A DNA stretch of 5,320 nt from Devosia equisanguinis (GTDB taxonomy: Bacteria; Pseudomonadota; Alphaproteobacteria; Rhizobiales; Hyphomicrobiaceae), in contig CAMDMH010000289.1 of NCBI GenBank assembly GCA_945901835.1, positions 1-5,320 on the forward strand. Direction: 5' to 3'. This document shows positions 1-5,248 of the stretch, piece by piece. The notes beneath the pieces were generated by a model that saw nothing but the letters and a program-made list of their open reading frames with translations, searched no databases and had not been told where the DNA came from. The position numbers and the translations under genes are program-made. How positions within the stretch are numbered: position 1 is the first letter of the stretch; each line of letters starts with the position of its first letter.

Positions 1-251
1 TCGCTGTTGGCGCCGACGTTGCCGATATGGGGGAAGGTGAAGGTCACGATCTGCGCGGCATACGACGGGTCGCTCAGCACCTCCTGGTAGCCGGTGATGG
101 CCGTATTGAAACAAACCTCGCCGACAGCCGAGCCGACAGCGCCGAGGCCCTCGCCTTCGATAACCGTACCGTCTGCAAGAACGAGGCGCGCCGTGGTCGC
201 ACTCGTACTCCAGTCCAGAGGGACAGGGCGCGTCGTGATCGTCGTGCTCAT
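1..251 (-). CDS. carA: Carbamoyl-phosphate synthase small subunit (CarA), N-terminal part, cut by window edge
   Basis: This is the glutaminase subunit of carbamoyl-phosphate synthase. With CarB it makes carbamoyl phosphate from glutamine, bicarbonate and ATP for pyrimidine and arginine synthesis in the cytoplasm. Only the first 83 codons are present; the family is usually about 380-400 residues, so the glutamine amidotransferase domain lies outside the window. Visible sequence: after a variable leader of about 20 residues comes ARLVLADGTVIEGEG (residues 21-35), then the conserved block GEVCFNTAITGYQEVLSDPS (44-63) and QIVTFTFPHIGNVG (67-80). These are hallmarks of the N-terminal CPSase small-chain domain. 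The ATG at 251-249 has a GGAG ribosome-binding site at 260-257 with 5-nt spacing, and it is the only methionine before the domain. The gene appears intact up to the edge. It faces the same way as the BA14K gene but is about 310 bp from it, so it probably has its own promoter; I could not identify a convincing one. Confidence 0.95.
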   Translation of the reverse strand, partial: MSTTITTRPVPLDWSTSATTARLVLADGTVIEGEGLGAVGSAVGEVCFNTAITGYQEVLSDPSYAAQIVTFTFPHIGNVGANS

Positions 252-333
252 GGGGGCTCCGCTGGCAGGCGCCGCAGGTGTCGATTCGCCGGGCTGTTAG
301 TGGTTGCGGCGGAACTGCTCTGGATTCAAAATT

Positions 334-398
334 CTAGAGCATCTTTATCCGACCAGCGAATCGCGAACGAGAGTCCGTCTGGTCGGATGATGCTCTAG
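334..398. repeat. 65-bp palindromic element (REP/MITE-like) with asymmetric TTT bulge
   Basis: The left arm (334-356) and right arm (379-398) are perfect inverted complements over 20 bp, except for an extra TTT at 344-346 in the left arm. The 22-nt loop (357-378) contains the palindrome TCGCGA. Both outer ends read CTAG. Long imperfect palindromes starting with an (CT)AGAGCAT-type end are scattered between genes in many alphaproteobacterial genomes, and this element has that look; the family assignment is from memory and inference. It lies between two co-directional genes. In RNA it would fold into a strong hairpin that could stop or stabilise transcripts from the BA14K gene. No second copy occurs in this window and no transposase is present. 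Confidence 0.75.
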
Positions 399-491
399 GG
401 GGGAGGGCCGCACCCGTCAACCGCAGGGCCATTGGCGACGGCCTACTAGCTGTAGAGGGAAAGCGCGTCACCAGCGGGGATGAACGCGAAT

Positions 492-520
492 GAGCCCCGG
501 CCACTGACGGCTCGGGGCTC
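492..520 (-). terminator. GC-rich hairpin downstream of the BA14K gene, possible terminator
   Basis: The arms GAGCCCCG (492-499) and CGGGGCTC (513-520) pair perfectly, and GCC (500-502) with GGC (509-511) extends the stem past a one-base bulge. The hairpin starts about 40 nt after the BA14K stop codon on the minus strand. No run of T follows it on that strand, so it is not a classic intrinsic terminator; it may be a 3'-end stabiliser or Rho-assisted. The heptamer CGGGGCT occurs twice in tandem at 513-526, giving the downstream arm two alternative registers. Confidence 0.35.
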
Positions 521-560
521 GGGGCTCGAGGTCAACCGCCGCACGTTCGCGTCACCTGCT

Positions 561-1016
561 TCAAGGGCAGGGGTGGCGATAGCCGTCGTAACCGAGGTAT
601 GTGCCGCTTGCCGGGTCGTACGAGCGGAACCTTCGGGCGCAGTAGCCGTCACTGTTGCCGTACGACTGGTATGCCGGTGCTGCGTAGTAACGAGTGGTCG
701 GATAGTACGAGTAGGAGCGGTCATAGTACGGCGCTGCCAGGACGCTTCCGAGCAGCGCGCTGCCCAGGATGCCGGCACCGATGCCCAGCCCGATCCCTCT
801 TCCACCGCGCCGGCCAGCGCCACGGAAACCACCTCCGCGCCATCCGCCACCGCGCCACTGCACTTCTTGCACGAGCGCGTTGCCGGTCGCAGCGTAAGGC
901 GACGATCCCGCAGTGGAATTTACGGATGCATAGGGGGCGGCGCTCGCTTGCACGCCGGAAAGTGCGAGCGCGGCAGCTGCCAGCACCGCGGCAAAACGCT
1001 TACTTGATGGGCTCAT
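561..1016 (-). CDS. BA14K-family secreted/envelope protein
   Basis: This 151-residue protein belongs to the BA14K family, named after a 14-kDa immunoreactive, lectin-like Brucella abortus protein; its exact role is not settled. An N-terminal signal peptide is visible: the basic SSKR, a hydrophobic alanine/leucine stretch (residues 9-22), and probable cleavage after ASA (24-26). A glycine/arginine-rich segment follows (55-74), then a glycine/alanine/leucine hydrophobic segment (75-95) that may span or sit in a membrane, then a tyrosine-rich stretch (97-120). The C-terminus is the diagnostic part: CARRFRSYDP at 126-135, then GTYLGYDGYRHPCP at 138-151. Cys126 and Cys150 may form a disulfide. The ATG at 1016-1014 has GAGAGG at 1032-1027 upstream with 10-nt spacing. 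It lies 72 bp downstream of the cyclase gene on the same strand, so read-through is possible, but no functional link is known. Family assignment is firm; function is not. Confidence 0.9.
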   Translation of the reverse strand: MSPSSKRFAAVLAAAALALSGVQASAAPYASVNSTAGSSPYAATGNALVQEVQWRGGGWRGGGFRGAGRRGGRGIGLGIGAGILGSALLGSVLAAPYYDRSYSYYPTTRYYAAPAYQSYGNSDGYCARRFRSYDPASGTYLGYDGYRHPCP

Positions 1017-1026
1017 GAGTTACGTT

Positions 1027-1048
1027 CCTCTCGAATGACTGTGAGAGG
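1027..1048 (-). promoter_or_regulatory. 5'-leader hairpin that could mask the BA14K ribosome-binding site
   Basis: On the minus strand, CCTCTC (1048-1043) is followed after 10 nt by GAGAGG (1032-1027), a perfect 6-bp complement. The GAGAGG copy is the only Shine-Dalgarno-like sequence before the BA14K start codon, so pairing would hide it from the ribosome. The stem is short and the loop fairly long, so stability would be modest. A thermosensor-like or protein-assisted control is possible but unproven. Confidence 0.3.
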
Positions 1049-1088
1049 TGAACGAACATCTCGGGCCAAAGTTGCATCGACGGGCGCA

Positions 1089-3206
1089 TTACGACTTCGC
1101 CGTCCAGCTTCGCGCAGAGAGCCCGATGCGCTGTGCGAACCGCTCGAGGGCCACGTCATCAGGCGATGATTCCGCGAGCCGCGCCAGCACTGCGGCGGCA
1201 TCGTGTGGGCTCTCAGTCGCAAGCGCCGCAGCAGCAAGATAAGCCTTCCGGTCGGCAGGCGACATCGTATCGGGCCAGATATCGCAAACTTGCATCGGCT
1301 CGCTCCGGCCTCGAACCTCCAGCTTGCCCAGTGGCCGCAGGATACTCCGATCAGTCAGCAGCGCGGCCGTGCCCGGTCCGATGCAGATCGCGCTGCCCAG
1401 ATCCTTGTTGGCGGCCTCGAGCCGGGCCGCAGTGTTCATCGCATTGCCATACGCGGTGTAGTCGAGACGCGTTCCTCCGCCGACGTCGCCGACGATGACC
1501 GGACCGGTCTCCACCCCGACGCGGGTGCGCCCGAAGCCCAGCGCGCGAGGCTCGGGTTCCTCTGCGAACCGTTCAGAGAAAACGCGAATGGCGCAGGCAC
1601 AGTCGACGGCCTTGTCCGCATGTCCGTCCAAGTCGAGTGGCGCATTGAAGAGACCGTGGAATCCGTCACCAACGATCTTTTCGACCATGCCGCCGTGCGC
1701 CACGATAATCGCGCTCATCTCGTCGAGATACCGGTCCAGCACACGAATCAACATCGTCGGATCGGACCGTTCCGTCATCGCGGTGAAACCCTCGACATCC
1801 GTGAACAGGATCGACGCCACCCGCGTCTCGCCGGCGAGCTTCAGAAGGCTAGGGTCCTGCGCGATGCGCGTCACGAGCTCGGGCGCCAGGTGCTGCTCGA
1901 AGCGACGCCGCAGCACTGCCTCGCGCCGCCGGCTATCGGCAGCGACCGTCAGGCCGGACAGACCGAAACACGCGAGCACCGTCAAAGGGGCGGCGATCGG
2001 ATCGAGCAACACCTGCCAGCCGCGCAGTGCCAATGCGACGCTCAGCCACCAGCCCACAGCCGTCGCCAACGCCACGAGCCCCGCCAGCAGCAGCGGCAAC
2101 CGGAATGCCGCCGCCCATCCGATGCCAGCCGCCACCAGGATCGCCACGACCTCGTAGCCCTCGATCGACCAAGGCCGGCGCGGATGCACCCCCGTCAGCA
2201 ATTGCGCCACGGCGCTGGCCTGTCGCTGAACCGACGGCACGAGTTCGCCGCCACTCGCCAGCCGCAAACCACCAAGCTCGGGCGCCGAACTGCCGAGCAA
2301 CACGACCTTACCCGCGAGAAAGGTCTGCGAAGCCCTGGAGGCGATATCGGCTGCAGAGATCGTCCGCCGCGCCATGACGGCGCCCTGTGGAGGCATCAGC
2401 CGAAGCGTGGCATCGGCGGGAATGGGAACGCTCAATTTGCCCCAGCGCAAAACGTTGCCGCGGGCCAATACATAGGCCGAGGCCTGGCTGGCGACACGCG
2501 CCGTCTCGAGCGCCAGCCCGGGCCGCAACCGCCCGCCTGCCAGCATGAGCAGCGGCACCCGCCTGATGCGGCCATCGGCGTCTCCGGCAAGGGACAGCAC
2601 ACCCAAGCCCGCGCCCGCCCCGGCAACGCCCTTGGGTGGCCCGGAAACGCCCAGCGCCTCCCAGATCCCGGGCATGTCGCTCTGGCCCTGGATCAGGATC
2701 GGCACGGTCGCCAGTTGCTCCGTGGGCCGGTCGGGATCGAGCGCCAGCCCCTGCACGACAGGCTTCGATCTGATCGCAGCAGCCAGCACCGCATCGCCGT
2801 CGGGGAGGCCAGCCGCCAAGTCCCTCACCGCGCCGGAGCCCGTCATGTCAGCGAGGCGACGGGCCAGCGCTGCGGGAGAACGCTCGTCCGCTCCGTCGAT
2901 CAGGATATCCAGTCCTACGGCTTGCGGGCCCGCGGCGAGTACATCCGTCACGAGGCTCGCCAGTTGCTCGCGGCTCCACGGCCATTGGCCCAGGCGCTCG
3001 AGACTGGCGCGGTCGATATCCACGACCACCACCGGGGCCGACGCGGCAGGGTTCGGGATCCGCCCGAGAATTGCATCGAACGTGCGTTCCCGCAGGGCCT
3101 CGTAGGCGCCCAGGGTCTGTGTCACGATCAACAGCAGCAGCGCGAGCAGGGCGCAGCCAGCTGCAGATCTCGCCTTGGGCCCGCCGTGCAAGATTTTCCC
3201 GAACAA
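1089..3206 (-). CDS. CHASE2 sensor-class III adenylate/guanylate cyclase, membrane-bound
   Basis: This protein senses an extracytoplasmic signal through CHASE2 and makes a cyclic nucleotide (probably cAMP) from NTP in the cytoplasm. Numbering from the TTG at 3206 (705 residues): membrane segment about 14-34; CHASE2 about 35-340, with WPWSR (75-79), GLDILI (98-103) and GKVVLLGSSAPELG (299-312); three membrane segments about 346-368, 369-395 and 399-423; a linker with RRRFEQHLAPEL (433-444); and the cyclase domain. Catalytic residues look complete: Asp470 in FTDVEGFT and Asp514 in EKIVGDG for metal, Lys510 and Asp582 (DYTAYG) for the base, Asn591 and Arg595 (NTAAR) for the transition state. A helical tail of about 57 residues follows. 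The start is uncertain. A GTG at 3302 gives 737 residues, but that extension has low GC, covers a perfect palindrome and does not look like protein. A TTG at 3191 is also possible. No start has a strong ribosome-binding site. The gene is divergent from the FecR gene. Confidence 0.93.
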   Translation of the reverse strand: MFGKILHGGPKARSAAGCALLALLLLIVTQTLGAYEALRERTFDAILGRIPNPAASAPVVVVDIDRASLERLGQWPWSREQLASLVTDVLAAGPQAVGLDILIDGADERSPAALARRLADMTGSGAVRDLAAGLPDGDAVLAAAIRSKPVVQGLALDPDRPTEQLATVPILIQGQSDMPGIWEALGVSGPPKGVAGAGAGLGVLSLAGDADGRIRRVPLLMLAGGRLRPGLALETARVASQASAYVLARGNVLRWGKLSVPIPADATLRLMPPQGAVMARRTISAADIASRASQTFLAGKVVLLGSSAPELGGLRLASGGELVPSVQRQASAVAQLLTGVHPRRPWSIEGYEVVAILVAAGIGWAAAFRLPLLLAGLVALATAVGWWLSVALALRGWQVLLDPIAAPLTVLACFGLSGLTVAADSRRREAVLRRRFEQHLAPELVTRIAQDPSLLKLAGETRVASILFTDVEGFTAMTERSDPTMLIRVLDRYLDEMSAIIVAHGGMVEKIVGDGFHGLFNAPLDLDGHADKAVDCACAIRVFSERFAEEPEPRALGFGRTRVGVETGPVIVGDVGGGTRLDYTAYGNAMNTAARLEAANKDLGSAICIGPGTAALLTDRSILRPLGKLEVRGRSEPMQVCDIWPDTMSPADRKAYLAAAALATESPHDAAAVLARLAESSPDDVALERFAQRIGLSARSWTAKS

Positions 3207-3458
3207 CCCGCCGTATCCCGTAAATCGAGGTGACCGACCTCGATTGTTTCTATCGTAGTGGGCTTGTCCATGAATATTGCGACATGAGGTGCCCGCCGGC
3301 ACACCTTCTCGGCGCCGGCACCACTATGTTGCACAGCGCGTGCCCGCTGTCCGAAGGCTCCCACTAACCCCCCACTCAGTCCGAGGGGGACGGACCAAAG
3401 GGAAGCAGGCAAAGTGAAAAAGGTAGAGTAGCGTCACCAAATCAAGTCCGACCGAAAG
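3207..3458. promoter_or_regulatory. Divergent intergenic region between the cyclase and FecR genes
   Basis: About 250 bp, or 156 bp if the cyclase starts at 3302, separate two outward-facing genes and should carry both promoters. The stretch around 3215-3285 is clearly richer in A+T than its surroundings. It contains the perfect inverted repeat at 3223-3245, a short GGTGCC/GGCACC inverted pair (3289-3294 and 3316-3321) and an imperfect C-run/G-run hairpin near 3369-3389. I could not find a convincing -35/-10 pair for either gene. A 27-codon open frame on the plus strand (3284-3367) has no ribosome-binding site and is not called as a gene. Confidence 0.5.
3223..3245. promoter_or_regulatory. 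Perfect 9-bp inverted repeat, candidate operator
   Basis: AATCGAGGT (3223-3231) and ACCTCGATT (3237-3245) are perfect inverted complements around the 5-nt spacer GACCG. Size, symmetry and placement in the A+T-richer part of a divergent promoter region suit a dimeric transcription factor. It ends 16 bp upstream of the TTG start proposed for the cyclase. On the plus strand it is followed by TTGTTTC-like sequence, but no plus-strand gene precedes it, so a terminator role is unlikely. The cognate regulator is unknown and is not encoded in this window. Confidence 0.45.
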
Positions 3459-4079
3459 ATGCAGATGCCATTCGATCGCCGCGACGTTCTGAAGACCGCA
3501 CTTGGCTTGGCTGCCGCGGGTCTTGCCGCGCCCAGCTTCGCCCAGCCCCGTGCCGCGCCCATCGGCACCATCGCTGAAATCCGCGGCGAAGGCTTCGCAG
3601 AGCGCGACGGCGAGCGCCGCAAACTCACAGCCAAGGGCGACGTCTTCGTCGGCGATCTGTTGTCGACCGGCAGCAACGCGCTGATCGTGATGAAGCTCGG
3701 CGCGTCGACGACCATAAAGCTCGGAGCCGACAGCCGGTTGAAGGTGGACCGCTATCTGGCCGAAACCGGCGGCGAATTCGACATCCAGGCAGGCCACATG
3801 ATGTTCGAACGCACTGGCAAACCCGCGACGCAGGGCATCTCCTTGAAGAGCGTCTATGGCCTCCTCGCTGTTCGCGGCACGCGCTTTTACGCCGGCCCCA
3901 ACCGCGGCGAGTTCGCGCTTCTCGTCGGCGAAGGCCGTGTCGAGGTCGTGGCCGGAGGACGCACGGTGATGGTTCGGCCGCAGGAGGGCATCGACATCCA
4001 CTCGCCCGGCGCGCCGCCGACCACGCCCGCTCCATGGAATCAGCCGCGCATCCGCGAAATGCTCGCCAAGTTCAGGTGA
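3459..4079 (+). CDS. Tat-exported FecR-domain protein
   Basis: This 206-residue protein has a twin-arginine signal and a FecR domain. The N-terminus reads DRRDVLK (residues 6-12), with the arginine pair at 7-8, then an alanine/leucine hydrophobic stretch and probable cleavage after SFA (26-28). This predicts export of the folded protein to the periplasm. The FecR domain runs from about 35 to 180, with GDVFVGDLLSTGSNALIVMKLG (60-81 region), SVYGLLAVRGTRFYAGP (131-147), GEGRVEVVAG (157-166) and VRPQEGIDI (172-180). Classic FecR proteins are membrane-anchored anti-sigma regulators with a cytoplasmic N-terminus. This one has neither that part nor a sigma factor beside it, so it is a stand-alone periplasmic FecR protein. 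The ATG at 3459 and a second at 3465 are both possible; the second gives better spacing (6 nt) to the weak GAAAG at 3454-3458. It is divergent from the CHASE2 cyclase, its most plausible partner by location and gene order. Confidence 0.9.
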   Translation: MQMPFDRRDVLKTALGLAAAGLAAPSFAQPRAAPIGTIAEIRGEGFAERDGERRKLTAKGDVFVGDLLSTGSNALIVMKLGASTTIKLGADSRLKVDRYLAETGGEFDIQAGHMMFERTGKPATQGISLKSVYGLLAVRGTRFYAGPNRGEFALLVGEGRVEVVAGGRTVMVRPQEGIDIHSPGAPPTTPAPWNQPRIREMLAKFR

Positions 4080-4084
4080 CGCAC

Positions 4085-4102
4085 CGGAGTGCTGCTACTC
4101 CG
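4085..4102. terminator. Small hairpin at the convergent gene ends
   Basis: CGGAGT (4085-4090) and ACTCCG (4097-4102) pair perfectly around a 6-nt loop. The hairpin begins 5 nt after the FecR stop codon and covers the amidohydrolase stop codon (4097-4095). Its position between converging genes suits a shared transcription end, but the stem is short and no T-run follows on either strand. Confidence 0.25.
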
Positions 4103-5114
4103 CCGCACTGGCGCGGGCGGCGGCATCGCGGAGGCCGAGAATGCTGCGGGCGTTCTCACGGAACAGCTTGGCCTTGTCGGCCTCCGACAGACCGAGTTCG
4201 TCGATCAGTGCGAGGCACTGCGCGGGCTCCCAGCAGGGGTAGTCGGTGCCGTACATCACGCGATCGATGCCATAGTAGTCGATCGCGAACCGCATACCGG
4301 CCGAATGCGGTGATACGGTATCGGTATACATCTGCTTCAGGTAGTGGCTCACGGGCTTGGGCAGTTTCGCGGCCTTGGAGTTCTTGTCCATGCGGCCGGA
4401 CTGGTACGGCAGCGCGCCGCCCGTATGCGACATGACGATCTTGAGGCCGGGCTGGCGCTCCATCAATCCCGACAGGACGAGGCGGGACGCAGCGACGCTG
4501 ACCTCCATCACGCGACCGAGCGACAGGAACAGCGCGCCGTCGTAGCCATCGAGCATTTCGTTGAACAGCGCGTCGGTCGGATGCAGGAACACCGGCAGGC
4601 CGAGTTGGGCCACCCGCGCATAGAACGGCTCGAGCCGCTCCGCATCGATACGGCCGTCACGGCCGATGCTGCCGGGAAGGTTGACGCCCATCAGCCCGAG
4701 ACGGCCGACGGCATCCTCCAGCACCTCCATCGCGATGCGCGTGTCCTGGAACGGAATCGCGGCACTCGCCCAGACGCGGCCGGGATAGCGACGCTGCGCC
4801 CACGCCATCTCCTCGTTCCACTGGATCGCGAGATCGCGCCCCTCCTCCGGAGGCAGCGCGGAGAAGTAGACCGAGAACGGACCGATCGAGCAGACCACAT
4901 CCATCTGGTGGCCGAGCTTGTCCATCACCTCGAGTTGGCGGTCGAGATCGTACCACTCGGCCCACGAGTTCAGCGTGTAGTCGCCGCCGCCTTCGAGCCG
5001 CATCGTGTAGCCGCCCCGCGTGTTCGGCGCCGCGTTGGGGACCGACGTGCGCTTGCACAGCGTCTTGTGCACCGCGTGCGGCCACCAGTGGAAATGGCTG
5101 TCGATGATGTGCAT
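4095..5114 (-). CDS. Amidohydrolase-2 / ACMSD-like metal-dependent hydrolase or decarboxylase
   Basis: This 339-residue TIM-barrel enzyme belongs to the amidohydrolase-2 family, which includes ACMSD and gamma-resorcylate decarboxylase and whose members hydrolyse or decarboxylate small, often aromatic, acids using one divalent metal. Expected ligands are visible: His7 and His9 in the HxH motif of MHIIDSHFHWW at the N-terminus, His178 in VFLHPTD, His230 in IVMSHTGG, and Asp291 in MYGTDYP. Their spacing matches ACMSD-type enzymes. Other conserved-looking blocks are GLMGVNLPGSIG (140-151) and YTDTVSPHSAG (263-273). No signal peptide is seen, so it is cytoplasmic. The ATG at 5114 is preferred: GAGG lies at 5123-5120 with 5-nt spacing, a candidate promoter sits just upstream, and the HxH motif then falls at its usual place near the N-terminus. 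An in-frame upstream start at 5231 would add 39 residues with no family likeness. The gene converges on the FecR gene (15-bp gap) and is monocistronic in this window. The substrate cannot be told from sequence. Confidence 0.92.
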   Translation of the reverse strand: MHIIDSHFHWWPHAVHKTLCKRTSVPNAAPNTRGGYTMRLEGGGDYTLNSWAEWYDLDRQLEVMDKLGHQMDVVCSIGPFSVYFSALPPEEGRDLAIQWNEEMAWAQRRYPGRVWASAAIPFQDTRIAMEVLEDAVGRLGLMGVNLPGSIGRDGRIDAERLEPFYARVAQLGLPVFLHPTDALFNEMLDGYDGALFLSLGRVMEVSVAASRLVLSGLMERQPGLKIVMSHTGGALPYQSGRMDKNSKAAKLPKPVSHYLKQMYTDTVSPHSAGMRFAIDYYGIDRVMYGTDYPCWEPAQCLALIDELGLSEADKAKLFRENARSILGLRDAAARASAAE

Positions 5115-5145
5115 GTGGGCCTCGGAACAAGCGATATCGAAACGA

Positions 5146-5173
5146 ATACTATCGTGCTTCGGCCGTTCTCCAA
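5146..5173 (-). promoter_or_regulatory. Candidate promoter of the amidohydrolase gene
   Basis: On the minus strand, TTGGAG (5173-5168) and TAGTAT (5151-5146) are separated by 16 nt and resemble -35 and -10 boxes (3/6 and 4/6 matches to the sigma-70 consensus). Transcription would start near 5138, giving a leader of about 24 nt before the ATG at 5114. The match is moderate, but its position supports the shorter protein start. Confidence 0.3.
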
Positions 5174-5177
5174 ATCG

Positions 5178-5192
5178 CCTTGCGAGGCAAGG
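5178..5192. promoter_or_regulatory. Perfect 6-bp inverted repeat just upstream of the candidate -35 box
   Basis: CCTTGC (5178-5183) and GCAAGG (5187-5192) are inverted complements around GAG. The repeat sits 4 bp upstream of the proposed -35 box, a place typical of activator sites. It could equally be chance in GC-rich sequence. Confidence 0.3.
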
Positions 5193-5230
5193 GTTCAGTT
5201 TGGCACATGGTCTCCACAAACGCGCCGTCA

Positions 5231-5248
5231 CCCCGGCGGAGGCCGGGG
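5231..5248. repeat. GC-rich hairpin, possible end of a dispersed intergenic repeat
   Basis: CCCCGGC (5231-5237) and GCCGGGG (5242-5248) form a perfect 7-bp stem with the 4-nt loop GGAG, flanked by GTCA and CCCAATG. Intergenic elements opening with GTCACCCCGGC-type hairpins are common in GC-rich proteobacteria; this link is from general knowledge, not a search. Near the right edge, GCCTCCGCC (5307-5315) is the inverted complement of GGCGGAGGC (5235-5243), which may mark the other end of a small element cut by the window edge. The 5249-5320 stretch otherwise shows no gene. Confidence 0.4.

Larger units (their letters stand above)
252..560. other. Gene-free region between the BA14K gene and carA
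   Basis: About 310 bp have no convincing coding sequence on either strand. Short open frames here are arginine/alanine-rich and have no ribosome-binding site. The region holds the carA Shine-Dalgarno site (257-260), a 65-bp palindromic element (334-398) and a GC-rich hairpin (492-520) just after the BA14K stop codon. On the minus strand a TTGAAT stands just downstream of the palindrome, but no matching -10 box at 16-18 nt is visible, so the carA promoter is not assigned. Confidence 0.6.

Noticed and set aside
27..398. Plus-strand open frame across the carA start and the palindrome
   Set aside because: It is antisense to conserved carA sequence and runs through the palindromic element. It has no ribosome-binding site and no family likeness.
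480..1018. Two overlapping plus-strand open frames (480-1007 and 599-1018) antisense to the BA14K gene
   Set aside because: The opposite strand encodes a signal peptide and the diagnostic BA14K C-terminus with a ribosome-binding site. The plus-strand frames are Arg/Ser-rich, with no domain.
1203..3233. 676-codon open frame on the plus strand, antisense to the cyclase gene
   Set aside because: It mirrors a gene with clear domains and complete catalytic motifs. Its translation is rich in Arg, His and Gln without recognisable domains, as expected for the antisense of GC-rich coding DNA.
3284..3367. 27-codon plus-strand open frame that could be a leader peptide for the FecR gene
   Set aside because: There is no Shine-Dalgarno sequence before its ATG and no recognisable attenuator, and a frame of this length is common by chance at this GC content.
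3369..3395. C-run/G-run and GTCCG/CGGAC inverted pairs in the divergent region
   Set aside because: The stems are short, overlapping and bulged in a GC-rich stretch, so they are not distinguishable from chance.
3324..4035. Minus-strand open frames opposite the FecR gene (up to 225 codons)
   Set aside because: The plus strand has a Tat signal and a FecR domain with consistent motifs; the antisense frames show none.
5115..5231. 39-residue N-terminal extension of the amidohydrolase from an upstream in-frame start
   Set aside because: The extension lacks family features, covers the candidate promoter and palindrome, and would push the HxH motif away from its normal N-terminal place.
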